Shown: positions 46,740 through 57,849 of the stretch, in pieces
How the letters are laid out: each line of letters starts with the position of its first letter
Numbering within the stretch: position 1 is the first letter of the stretch
NCBI GenBank assembly: GCA_012932295.1
Contig: JAAONU010000061.1
Span: forward strand, 124,001 to 188,000
Source: Cyclina sinensis
Lineage: Eukaryota > Mollusca > Bivalvia > Venerida > Veneridae
DNA: 64,000 bases
Direction: 5' to 3'
Made by a program: the position numbers and the translations under genes
Notes under the pieces: generated by a model
The model's database searches: none
What the model was told of the DNA's origin: nothing
What the model saw: only the letters and a program-made list of their open reading frames with translations

Positions 46740-48740
46740 GACCATCTGTCTCTAGAGATAACTTTTCACCTTCAACTCAAACCAAGGTTATCATTTTTAC
46801 CTCAAACAGAAGCCAGTGATAATTTTTTCACATCTAACTGAAACCAGTGTTATCATTATTACCTAAAACAGAAGCAAGTAACATTTTGACCTCCAACTGA
46901 AGCCAGCTATAGATTTTACCCCTCTTACTGAAGCCAGTGATAATATTCTCAACTTTAAAATAAACCAATAACAAGAACTGTCACTGTAAGATGACAATGC
47001 AAAGTGGTGCTTTGACCTTTGATCTGAGAACCAGTCATTCAGGGGTCAAGGTCAAAAAAATATAGGTCAGTAGGAAGGTCTTATCCAAAGAGGGTTGTGA
47101 CCAAGTATGAAGTAAATCCACTCAGTAATAAGGAAGTTATGGCCAATGTTAAAGTTTTTTGACAATTGTATATCTAAGGTGAAGGTCATTCATAGGTCAT
47201 GGTCTAATAAATACAGGACAGTGGGATGCTCTTGTCCAAAGTGGTTCTGTGTCTAAGTATGAAGTATATCCAATCACTTATTTTGAAATTATGGCCAAAT
47301 AATAGTTTTTGGACCATTGGATATTCAGGGGTCAAGGTCAAATAATTACAGGTCAGTGGGGAGGTCTTGTCCAAATGGTTGTGGAGTCCAAGTATGAAGG
47401 AAATCCACTTACTAATAAGGAAGTTATGGCCAATGTTAAAGTTTTGGGATAATTGGATCTTGAAGTAAAAGTCATTCAGGGGTCAAGGTCAAACAAAAAA
47501 AGGTCAGTGGGAAGACCTTGGCCAAGGGGGTGATGAGTCCAAGTATGTAGTAAATCCACTTACAAATAAGGAAGTTATGGCCAATGTTTAAGTTTTTGGA
47601 CAATTTGATCTTAAAGATGAAGATCAATCAAGGGCCAAGGTCAAACAATTATAGGTCAGCGTAAAGGCCTTGTCCAAAGGGGTGTTGTGTCCAAGTATGA
47701 ATTAAATCCACTTACGAATAAGAAAGTTATTGCCAATGTTAAAGTTTTCGGACGAACTGACGGACAGAAAGTTTAAAAACTATATGCCTCCCTTTGGGGG
47801 CATAAAAACAATTTCACCTCTAAATGAATGCCAGTAGTAACAGTCTCACCTCCAACTTAAGCCACTGATAAAACTTATACTTCCAAGTAAAGCCAGTGGT
47901 AAGATTTTCACCTCTAATACAAACAAGTGATAACATTTTCATCAATACTGAAGCCAGTGGTAACATTTTCATCTCCAGCTGAAGCCAGTGATTAAATTAA
48001 CACCTCCAACTGAAGCCAGTGGTAACATTTTTACCTCTAACAGAAGCCAGTGATAACAATTTTACCACCCAGAGAAGTCAGTGATAACAATTTTACAACC
48101 CACAGAAGTCAGTGGTAACATTTTTACCTCAAACTGAAGCCAGTGGTAACATTTTTACCTCTAACAGAAACCAGTGATAACAATTATAACACCCATCAAA
48201 GTCAGTGATAACATTTTTACCTCCAACAGAAGCCAGTGATTAAATTAACACCTCCAACAGAAGCCAGTGATTAAATTAACACCTCCAACAGAAGCCAGTG
48301 ATTAAATTAACACCTCCAACAGAAGCCAGTGATTAAATTAACACCTCCAACAGAAGCCAGTGATTAAATTAACACCTCCAACTGAAGCCAGTGGTAACAT
48401 TTTTACCTTTAACAGAAGCCAGTGATTAAATTAACACCTCCAACTGAAGCCAGTGGTAACATTTTTACCTTTAACAGAAACCAGTGATTAAATTAACACC
48501 TCCAACTGAAGCCAGTGGTAACATTTTTACCTCTAACAGAAACCAGTGATAACATTTTTCCCACCAACAGAAACTAGTGATAACATTTTTATCTCCAAAA
48601 GAAGCTGATGGTAATATTTTTAGCTCAAACTGTAACCAGATGTAACATTTTCACCTCTAAATGAAAAGCAGGAGTAACTTTTCACCTCTTACTGAAGCCA
48701 GTGATAACACTTTTACCTCCAACAGAAGCCAGTGATAACA
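46740..48740. repeat. 31-bp minisatellite, split by a modular element
   Basis: The unit reads CACCTCCAACAGAAGCCAGT plus GATTAAATTAA, with a variant using GTAACATTTTT. About 8 diverged units lie at 46740-46965 and about 30 at 47810-48740. The run at 48225-48375 is nearly perfect. A family F element at 46970-47806 interrupts it. Confidence 0.85.
46970..47806 (+). repeat. Modular hairpin repeat, family F, inside the 31-bp minisatellite
   Basis: The head AACAAGAACTGTCACTGTAA plus GATGACAATGC forms a short hairpin. Five modules of about 150 bp carry 'GGAAGTTATGGCCAATGTTA' and 'CTTGTCCAAAG'. After GACGAACTGACGGACAGAAA the end is ATGCCTCCCTTTGGGGGCAT plus AAAAAC. Confidence 0.8.
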
Positions 48741-48744
48741 GTTT

Positions 48745-50186
48745 TCAAAGTCTTAAAAGGGGAATAACTAATAAAAATGCTTAACAGAGTTATGGGCCTT
48801 GATGGAATGACACAGTCTACGGCCAAGTTTGAACCAAATATCTGCAGCAGAAAGGGAAGAAATAGTGAAAATGAGAAGCTTGCCCTAAAACTTTAACCCA
48901 ATAGCACACCGCAAGTACAATAGACCTCCTTATTCTTTGAATAGTCGACAAAAAAATGTTGTAAATATTTATGTACTATGAGGAATCACATTAGCGAAGA
49001 TGAAGAAAGAGACACACAAGTAATTAAATGTTGCTGATATTAAAATAAGCAGGTAAAATTTAAAAAACGTTACACATGAAAGTTAACTACAGATTAAAGT
49101 ATAGAAACCCCAGGTGTGTCAGGTCCCGTAAAAAACATAACCCTTCCTTTACTATCATCTACACATTAAGGTTGTTCATCCCTGGAAGTTTAAGCAAAAT
49201 CTGCCATCCGGTTTATGAGGAGTTGCGTTCACAAATTTATTTCACTTTGTGGTATATAGTGTAAAAATCAACAAAGGGCCATAATTCCGTTAAATTTAGT
49301 CGCAGCAAAAATTCCTTCCTTTACTATCATCTACACATTAAGGTTGTTCATTCCTGAAAGTTTAGGCAAAATCTGCCATCCGGTTTATGAGGAGTTGTGT
49401 TCACAAATTTATTTGGCTATATGGTATATAGTGAAAAAATCAACAAAGGGCCATAATTCCTTTAAATCTGGTCGAAGTATAAATTCCTTCCTTTACTATT
49501 ATCTACACATTAAGGTTGTCCCTGAAAGTTTAAGCAAAATCTGCCATCCGGTTTAAGAGGAGTTGCGTTCACAAATTTATTTCACTTTATGGTATATAGT
49601 GAAAAAAATCAACAAAGGGCCATAATTCTGTTAAATTTGATCGCACCAAAAATTCCTTCCTTTAATAACATCGACACATTAAGGTTGTTCATTCCTGAAA
49701 GTTTAAGCAAAATCTGCCATCCGGTTTATGAGGAGTTGCGTTCACAAATTTATTTGGCTTTATGGTATATAGTGAAAAAAATCAACAAAGGGCCATAATT
49801 CCGTTAAATTTGGTCGAAGCAAAAATTCCTTCCTTTACTATCATCTACAGATTAAGGTTGTTCATCCCTGAAAGTTTAAGCAAAATCTGCCATCTGGTTT
49901 AAGAGGAGTTGCGTTCACAAAATTTCAGGACGTATGTACAGACGTACAATCAACAAAGGGCCATATTTCCGTTAAATTTGGTCGAAGCAAAAATTCCTTC
50001 CTTTTCTATCATCAACACATTAAGGTTGTTCAACCCTGAAAGTTTAAGCAAAATCTACCATCCGGTTTAAGAGGAGTTGCGTTCACAAAATTTCGGGATG
50101 TACCTACAGACGTACGGTCGTATTATCGTACGGACTGACGGACAAGTGCAACGCTATATGCTCCCCCTTTGTGGGGGCATAAAAAC
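48745..50186 (+). repeat. Modular hairpin repeat, family F-like, six 172-bp modules
   Basis: Modules carry ATTCCTTCCTTTACTATCAT, 'CTGAAAGTTTAAGCAAAATC' and 'AAAGGGCCATAATTCCGTTA', starting near 49141, 49314, 49488, 49655, 49828 and 49999. After CGGACTGACGGACAAGTGCA the end is ATGCTCCCCCTTTGTGGGGG plus CATAAAAAC. Confidence 0.8.
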
Positions 50187-50672
50187 AAATTAGGTAATGG
50201 AATATTAATTGATCCCATTCTATTGATCATATAGAGAAATATTGAGTTACGAATTTTTCCCATGAAAAAAATTGAGAATTGTTATATTTTGTACGAGTTG
50301 TGAAATTTACGACAAAACGAATAAAATTGTATTAATCAATATTGCTTGTTTATTTTCTCAAGACAAACATAAAATCATAAAATAAGTCAGAATTATGACA
50401 ATAATGAAACTAAACAGTTTTTGTTATCGTACTGAACATCAAACTGGCAAATAAATTTTACCAACCTAAAAGTGTTTAAAAGCAAACTTTTTTCAAAGCA
50501 AAGTCACTATTTTACAATGTTGATTTTTCCTCATTTTTATGCTGCCAGAACACCCTGAACTTAAAAAATTTTTTAAGTCAAATATCAGTCATTTCCGCAA
50601 CACCTAAATGTAATTCAAAAATCTTGATTCGATTGTTAATGTCGTCAGAATTGTTCACACCAAAGAGATAGT
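50187..50672. other. Region 3' of the transposase-like pseudogene
   Basis: A+T-rich. Expected to hold the 3' end of the element, but no inverted terminal repeat could be paired with the region upstream of 53013. Confidence 0.35.
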
Positions 50673-53013
50673 TCACACTACATGTGGAAGGTTATCATAA
50701 AACCCATGAAAGTCACGAAGGATAACCGACTTGAGTTGCATTAAATGCATGTATTTGGTTTTCTTTATTGGTATACTATTTTTGTATAACTTTTTCGGTA
50801 CGTTCAATGCTGATACAACTTGGCCACTGCTTGCTCTAGGCCTTGGAAGGTCCTGAAACACGTCACTATACCTGAGCTTAAACTCAATTGTTCCATTTGT
50901 GTTGTACTGAAGAACCCGTATATCAGTCACAGTAGCTTCTCCCGTTCCACTACCCGGTCTTATCGACGCATAATAATTCAGACCCTTGTAGTCATTGAAA
51001 AACTTATGGTCCACATATTTCACTTCGTATTTGGGATCTGTTGTTTTAGCAAGTAGAACTTTGTCCACATACATTTGAGGCACATAGATTGGCTGCTTAC
51101 GCAGTTTTCGTTCTATAACGGAGTGCACACTATCGCACTCCATTTGAGTGTACCCCCGTTCTAAATATTTCTGATAAACTGTAATGTTGTTTTTAACCGC
51201 CCACAGAAAAAGTGCGTTTGCCATACTATTTCTATTCTGGTATGTGCAGCCACACTGTAAATGATAACAGTTTTTACATTCGACTTGTCTGGAATAGCGT
51301 CTAAGTAATCAATAACGCATGAGGCAAAAACATTTGCATTTAAATCACCCTCACCCTCATCCCAAAAATAATTGTTTGCTCTATTTGTTGCAAGATCAAA
51401 TAATGTGAAATTATGACATGACAGTTTCATTTCATAATAGATTACACTAGCCTCCAGATGCCGACAAATGAGCAGACTTTGAAGATCCATAGTTATAACC
51501 TTTACACTTTTATCTTGTAAAGCTAGGCTTTTATCTACACTTTTACTTTCTCTCGCCTCATTTTTCCTTTCAATATGAATGTTATAGTCATCAATATCAA
51601 TATTCCCTACATTATGTTCTACACATTTGTCTCATTGGTCTTTCTTTGGTTTGAATAAGTTAATATTTTCAAAAAGTTCTAAAAATCCAGATTTATTGAA
51701 CAGAATTTTCCCTTCACTTTGTGCTACACGAACATATTCTCGGTGTAGTTGACTCTTATTATCGAATGTACACTCAAGATACAGTTTCTTTGATTTCGAT
51801 CTACAATAGTGAGACTCTACCTTGGGCAATTTTGGTCAGATACTCCCTTGCTGCGTTTTCTCGTTCCTTGTTTAATCTTATACGTTCAGAATATGATAAT
51901 CTATGCTCTTCCATTACTATAGTACTTTCATCTTCAATCTGCTCTTGCTGTCTATTTTCACTTTCATTTGGTGTGCTATGTTTACAGTCGTTTTTCTTAT
52001 TTGGTACCTTTTCCATTGAAGCATTGTTACTTTCACTATTTTCATTATTTAAGCAATTATAGATGGTTCTATTATTCATGCCAAGTGTGGCACTAAACAT
52101 GTTTTGGCAGACTTCCACTCTTTCAGATCCTCTCCTAAGAAAATATTTGCAGCTGTAAGTGCGCCGACTCTCTATACCCGGACCTTTAGTCCTTTGCTTA
52201 ACTTCAACTCTGTCAACAAAACTTTTCAAATATTTGTCCTCTATCTTTATCTGTAAATAAATCACAATGCGTGTTTTTACTCTTCTGACACTATTTGCCA
52301 CAGTTAGCGGGACACAGATATTTGCCTGCATGTTCCATACAGTACATTTTAATCCCTTGTTCATTCTTCTTTACACCTGTGTACTTTTCTCCTTTCATTG
52401 TTTTGTGTTTCTGTATTTCCTTCATTTTACCGTTTTTACGTTTTCTTTTCAGCTGATTGTTTGGCTCCTTATTTTGAACAACTTCTTCATGGTCTATCTC
52501 TTGAGATACATTGTTGTTTTCATCAGTTCCTGAACTATGGTTCTTGTTCGGGTATTTCCAATTAGGATCTCGTAGTTCATCGTCATAATCAACCGTTATA
52601 TCAGAATCACTTAGATTTTCATGTTCAGGCCAGACTACTTGGTTAAGAGCACTACTTGGTAAATCCTTTGTGAATAAATTTGGTATGTTTTGTACTAAAG
52701 CTACTGATTCGACGTTTTCCTGTGACGTAGATGGCTGAGGAACATGTTCAAAATTTTCACATGATAGTTTTGTTGCTGTGTATTCACTTGTACTTAGTTT
52801 TGTTCCATTTATTATGCCATTTTCAATAGTAAAAATTAATGCACTTTTTGTTTCAGAATTTTCACATGATAGATTTGTTGTTGTGTTCTCACTTGCTTCG
52901 TTTATTTTGCCATCTTTAATCATAAATCCTCTTTTTGTTTCAGAATTTGATTGAAACTTATCTTCATTCGCTTTTAGCGATATTTGTACTAAAAGTTTTC
53001 CCTGAGAAAACAT
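50673..53013 (-). pseudogene. Transposase-like protein gene, multiply disrupted
   Basis: A single-exon reading of about 750 residues on the - strand. Order: an acidic N-terminal region (52293-53013), CPANCGK, a region ending MNNRTIYNCL, then LPKVESHYCR, LFKPKKDQ, ITMDLQSLL, FWDEGEGDLNANVFASC, the GCTYQNRN block and RGYTQMECDSVHSVIERKL, then SIRPGSG and FHGFYDNLPH at the C-terminus. This is the layout of a family common in arthropods and molluscs with a YSDGC...NRN...GHTQMECDSVHS signature, thought to be transposase-derived; I cannot name the superfamily. Lesions: TAG at 52291-52293; a deletion with frame change near 52230-52250; an extra A near 51830; TGA for Cys at 51632-51634; and one base lost near 51253 in the codon for the YSDGC Asp. 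Confidence 0.85.
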
Positions 53014-53099
53014 TTTCCTTATTATTTTCTAATATAATATATGTGCACACTCAGATTTTTATATTGCTTACAGAGCCTGCAAAACCAAATTTCATATTC

Positions 53100-53742
53100 C
53101 ATACTCTCTTAAGACAGTGCAAAGTAGTTCAATTGATCATTTAAGATACAGAAACAGTGTTCCACTGACAATTTAATACCACATACATCTAGAATGTGTA
53201 ACTGTTTCTATGAGGAGCACACCCTAACAACTGTACTTGGTTCAAAGTTATTAAAAGAAAGGTACAAACTCTCTAAAAGAGATAATGATCTGACTGCTTC
53301 TAAGTCTTCATCAACTAAATTCACACATTCAGATTGATTCAGCTCTTTCAAATTACTGAAGCAACTTACGAAACACAGAGAAGATAATCTGTATCCTGTA
53401 AGGTCAAGTGATAGTAAGTCAGCCTGTCTCAATTTTGTACTGAATTGGAAGTCCAAAACATCTGATGATGCATGAATAATTGAGTTTGGAATATGGAACT
53501 TTTTTATTCCAACTGAATGATTTAATATGTCAATGAGGTTGTCCTTCTGCAGTTCCAGTTGAAAACTGAATTCAAAATTCTTCCACAGCCAAGATGTTTC
53601 ACTGATCAATATATAAAGTTTTTTGTTCACTTAAGACACGCTTTGAACATGTTGAATAAGTTCCTCTAATGAAATGAAACTGAGAATATTTATGATCACT
53701 AAATCTGGTAAATCAGACAAGCTGCTTGATACCTCCATTAAC
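53100..53742 (-). pseudogene. F-box/leucine-rich-repeat protein gene, exon 2, with in-frame stops
   Basis: After the acceptor TTTCTTTCTATAG the frame reads MEVSSSLSDLPDLVIINIL and SFISLEEL...VS, a typical F-box start, then the LW pair of the F-box (TSWLWKNFEF). Leucine-rich repeats follow: LLSLDLTGYRLSSLCF, LKELNQSECVNL and LLESLYLSFNNF. Such proteins are usually substrate receptors of SCF ubiquitin ligases. Three stops interrupt one continuous frame: TAA at 53631-53633 where a Cys or Arg is normal, TAG at 53208-53210 where Leu is expected (KQLHILDVCGIKLS follows in frame), and TAA at 53109-53111. So it is a recent pseudogene, or the stops are sequence errors. It lies about 90 bp from the start of the transposase-like pseudogene. 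Confidence 0.75.
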
Positions 53743-53744
53743 CT

Positions 53745-54465
53745 ATAGAAAGAAAAAAGTAAGAAAAGTTACATTAATGCAGCTTGAAAGTGTCTTAAAA
53801 CTTTTTAAATTAAAAGTTGTGCTTCAAAATTATGTAAAGGTATCATATCCCACCAATTTTATTCATGATGGTGTCTTGATTTTAAAATTAATAAAACTAC
53901 TTCATACTTTCTCTGATGCCCTAATATATCCAAAACTAATTGAAAATTGTAAAATGTTCTTTGATTGCATTTAACCATTATTATGCTTTAAGTCACATCA
54001 TTCAAAATTTGTAAAATAATGTCGCACCTGCTATTTTAAGACCAAACTTGTATGACTCAGTGCTGTCCATATATTACACAGGCCACACCATTAATAGTGG
54101 TCAGAGAACCGACAGGAATGTTCATATTCAACAGCTTGTAACCTTTTGTACATGGAAAAGTGTAACAACATCTTCACAAACAGACCTGAAAATGTATTAA
54201 ATTTTTCATTTTACAACTTTCATTTGATGTTCATGCTAAAGAACCTTTAACATGTCTTTGTGTTTTTCTTTACTTTATAAAACAAAATGGCAGCTTGGTA
54301 TTACTGTTTAAAAGTTAAGATACATACACAAAATGCTCTTATAACATTCAGTTAGAGTGTGCGGAAATGGCAAAACTCATCCAAAAATTTAGATCATCAG
54401 AAATTTATTGTGCGAAAATGGCGAATTAAAACTGAGATAACTAGAAATGGGTTTTTGATTGAACA
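53745..54465. other. Intron of the F-box/LRR gene, first part
   Basis: A+T-rich, no array or exon supported. The intron runs from 55470 down to 53743 on the - strand and also holds the repeat at 54466-55214. Confidence 0.4.
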
Positions 54466-55214
54466 AACACATATGTCTCCCCCCCAGCCAGTTGCTGCAG
54501 GTAGTATTGAGTCAGAGGATTGTAAAATTTGACATTTAACCTCCAAGTGTGACCTTGACCTTAAGACACCACACCCGCAGAGTGGGTTCTGCACGTCACC
54601 TTGATGAGGTGAACATCTGACCCAAGTTTCATTAAAATCCTTCAAGGGCTTTTGAAGATACAGAGCGGACAAGATTTTGTGGCATTTGACATTTTACCTC
54701 CAAGTGTGACCTTGACCGTGAGACACCACACCCACAAAGTGGGTTCTGCACGTCACCTTGATGAGGTGAACATCTGACCCAAGTTTCATAAAAATCCTTC
54801 AAGGGCTTTTGAAGATACAGAGCGGACACGATTTTGTGGCATTTGACATTTAACCTCCAAGTGTGACCTTGACCTTGAGACACCACACCCGCAAAGTGGG
54901 TTCTGCACGTCGCCTTGATGAGGTGATCATCTGACCCAAGTTTCGTAAAAATCCTTCAAGGGCTTTGGAAGATACAGAGCGGACACAATTTTGTGGCATT
55001 TGACATTTAACCTCCAAGTGTGACCTTGACCTTGAGACACCACCACTGCAAAGTGTGTTCTGCACGTCGCCTTGATGAGGTGAACATCTGACCCATGTTT
55101 CATTAAAATCCTTCAAGGGCTTTGGAAGATACAGAGCGGACACGATTTTGTGACGGACAGACAGACGGACGGACGGACAACCGGGGGAAAAACAATATGT
55201 CTCCCCCATTTTTG
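54466..55214 (+). repeat. Modular hairpin repeat, family G, with terminal inverted repeats
   Basis: Begins ACATATGTCTCCCCCCC. Four modules of about 158 bp carry 'CCTCCAAGTGTGACCTTGAC', 'GGGTTCTGCACGTC' and 'GGTGAACATCTGACCCAAGT'. The end is a GACGGACAGACAGACGGACG stretch and the hairpin ATGTCTCCCCCATTTTTGGG plus GGGAGACATAATAA. The start and the reverse complement of the end match over about 14 bases. Confidence 0.85.
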
Positions 55215-55470
55215 GGGGGAGACATAATAATGCTTTCCATAACAGTTGTTTAGAACAAGAAACCACTAAATAGAAAATAAAAACTTGCAGACTCGGAAAA
55301 TATGGAGGATTGGCAATTTGTTGATCCTTTCTTTGATAGTAGGATTGATCATTCACGATAAAAAGGCGTTAAAATGTTAGATACCAGTAATTAACATCAT
55401 CAATATAAACATGAACATTCTGAACATTCTTGTTAAATGATTAAATATCTAAAAACAGAATAAAACTTAC

Positions 55471-55640
55471 ATTTTTTAATTAAACTCCAAAGTCTGTCCT
55501 TCATCGAATTGTTTACAGTCAAGCTTGGAAATTTTCGAACAAATTCTTTCCACCCAATGATTGTTCGACCAAGGCACGAGTATTGACACCCAATTGGATA
55601 GGAACTTAGAATATTTTGCGGGAAAGGCGGGCCAGCTATG
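55471..55640 (-). other. Putative first exon of the F-box/LRR gene
   Basis: On the - strand a CpG-richer stretch runs to TTTAATTAAAAAAT and the strong donor GTAAGTTTTATT at 55470. Joined to the acceptor at 53743 it creates an ATG across the junction (AT|G), in frame with the F-box and two codons before the second Met at 53738. The 5' edge is not defined. Confidence 0.5.
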
Positions 55641-55664
55641 GTAATGCGAAAATAACTAAAAACG

Positions 55665-55678
55665 TTTTCGCGCCAAAA
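55665..55678. promoter_or_regulatory. E2F-like site in the putative F-box gene promoter
   Basis: TTTTCGCGCCAAAA matches the E2F consensus TTTSSCGC on both strands. It lies just upstream of the putative first exon, in the only CpG-rich patch of this region. Confidence 0.5.
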
Positions 55679-55704
55679 CCGAGCTTGGCCATTTTCGCGG
55701 GTAA

Positions 55705-55748
55705 AGGACGATATGCCCCCTCATCTTTGATTGGGGGCATATATACAA
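55705..55748. repeat. Solo terminal hairpin of a modular repeat
   Basis: GATATGCCCCCTCATCTTTG plus ATTGGGGGCATATATAC forms the 3'-end hairpin typical of families D/F, but no modules precede it on either side. Confidence 0.6.
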
Positions 55749-56010
55749 TAAATTATCTTGGCTGACACATTTAGATGGATGAAAAGACTTAAACTAAATT
55801 TCAATCCAATACATTCAATATATTTCACACTTTGATATACAAGCATTAAAGAAAATGAAAACTTAAATAGGGTGTCCTGTGACACTGACACAAAGGCAAG
55901 TACAATACCAGTAATTGTTCTTATTCATCCAATAGTAGATTAAAAGTCACCTCCAATAGAGAACACACTTGTCATAAATGCCATCAAATGAGGACACACA
56001 AGTAATCAAA

Positions 56011-57416
56011 CTAGAACAATCACTAAAGGTGATTAATACCCCACATGGGTGCTTGATTCAGGAACTGGAAAGCTTAGAATCAATGGCATAATAGTTTAAA
56101 CGAACAGTGACCATGACCCAACTGGCAAAATTTTCAATCCAAAGCATCGTCTTCACAGAAGCTACCTTTACAGAAAAATTTCATCACAATATCTCATTCC
56201 TAAAACAGGTTATTGAGCAGAAATCATTTATTTTTTGTAACAGTGACCTAGACCTTGGCCCCACCAGCCTCTATATCAAACATGACCTGTATCCTGTGAT
56301 GTTACACCTGTGTAACGTAAATGTTTAAATCTGTCAAGATTTCATGAGTTATCACCTGGAAACCATTTTATAACTATTTTATTCTTTTTAATAACAGTGA
56401 CCTTGACCTTGGCCCCTATAGCCCCAATATCAAGCTTGACAATATGTTATGATGTTACATCTTTGTACCAAAAATTGTTTAAATCTGTCAAACCATTAAT
56501 GAGTTATCAGTGACCTTGACCCCACAAGTCCCAATATCGAACTTGACCTGTATATTATAATGTTACACCTGTGTATCAAAAATTGTTTAAATCTGCTTAG
56601 CCTTTCAAGAGTTATTGTCCGGAAACCATTTTTCTAATTTCAATCACAGTGACCTTGACCTTGGCCCCACAAGCCCCAATATCGAACTTGACCTGTATCT
56701 TATGATGTTACAACAATTTTCAAATCTGTCAAGCCTTTCATGAGTTATTGTCCCAAAACTGTTTTTCAATTTTCAGTCACAGAAACATTGACCTTGGCCC
56801 CACCAGCCCCAATATCAACCCTGACCTGTGTCTTATGATGTTACAACTTTGTACCAAAAATTGTTTAAATCAGTCAAGCCTTTCATGAGTTATCATCAGG
56901 AAACTGTTTTTCTTATTTCAGTCACAGTGACCTTGAACTTCGCCCCACAAGCCCCATTACTAAACTTGACCTGTATCATATGATATAACATCTGTTTACC
57001 AAAAATTGTTTAAATCTGTAGAGCCTTTCATGGGTTATCATCAGGAAAAAACGTTTCTTATTTCAGTCACAGTGACCTTGACCTTGGCCCCACCAGCCCC
57101 AGTATCGAATTTGACCTGTATCTTATGATGTTACACCTGTGTACCAAAAATTGTTTAAATCTGTCAAGCCTTTCATGAGTTATTGTCCGGAAACCGTTTT
57201 TCTAATTTCAATCACAGTGACCTTGACCTTGGCCCAAGAAGCCCCAATATCGAACTTGACCTGTATCTTATGATGTTAAACCTGTGTACTAAAACATTGT
57301 TTAAATCTGTCCAGCCTTTCATGAGTTATTGTCCGGAAACCATGATGGACAGACCGACCGACCAACTGCCAACCTTGCTCCTGTATACCCCCTGAAACTT
57401 TGTTTGTGGGGTGTAA
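56011..57416 (+). repeat. Modular hairpin repeat, family D-like, inserted in the 1.78-kb repeat
   Basis: Starts CTAGAACAATCACTAAAGGT plus GATTAATACCCC. About eight modules of 150 bp carry 'GTGACCTTGACCTTGGCCCC', 'CAAGCCCCAATATCGAACTT' and 'AATTGTTTAAATCTGTCAAG'. After GACAGACCGACCGACC the end is TACCCCCTGAAACTTTGTTT plus GTGGGGTGTAA. The uninterrupted sequence CAAGTAATCAAATTAAACC is present in the two sister units near 59180 and 60955. Confidence 0.9.
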
Positions 57417-57733
57417 TTAAGCCTTGGTCTCTTCATCCAGATCACTTTAGTTGGTATTGGATTTAGTATAATTTTAAAGATTTAATTTTGCCTGAAAAAA
57501 GCTTTCAGTTTCTAACTGCTAATGTGAGCTTGCTGTTTAAAATGTATTAGGAAACTTCTGACAAACACACTCAACTCCAATTGAGGACACACAAAATGAG
57601 GACATACACAACCACACACTAGACTGCCAACTGAGAACAGTTCTTGTCTTATGATCTATAGTTTTAGATTGCAGTAGGCAGAAATGGAGCAACAGCACAA
57701 TGATAAGAATCCTGTGACAATTGCAAAATTTAC

Positions 57734-57849
57734 CTGCATCCTGTCAGCTCCAGACAATGCACTGTTGGAGCCTGTATCATAATGCTGAGGCATCTCCTCA
57801 GATTCCTGCTCTGATTGTTGTAGGGCTGAAGGCTTTTTTCTGTAACATT
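57734..57849 (-). CDS. Duplicated exon, copy 1 (unknown gene)
   Basis: Acceptor CACTTTGTTCCAG, 116 nt, donor GTAAAT. In the frame shared with the other copies it reads CYRKKPSALQQSEQESEEMP, then QHYDTGSNSALSGADRMQ. The upstream intron phase is 1 and the downstream phase 0, so the exon cannot be added twice without shifting the frame. The family is not recognised; it looks like a linker region. Other exons of the gene were not found. Confidence 0.5.

Noticed and set aside
54850..55356. 168-codon - strand frame
   Set aside because: Runs through family G modules; repeated VKVTLEV-like peptides show it is repeat-derived.
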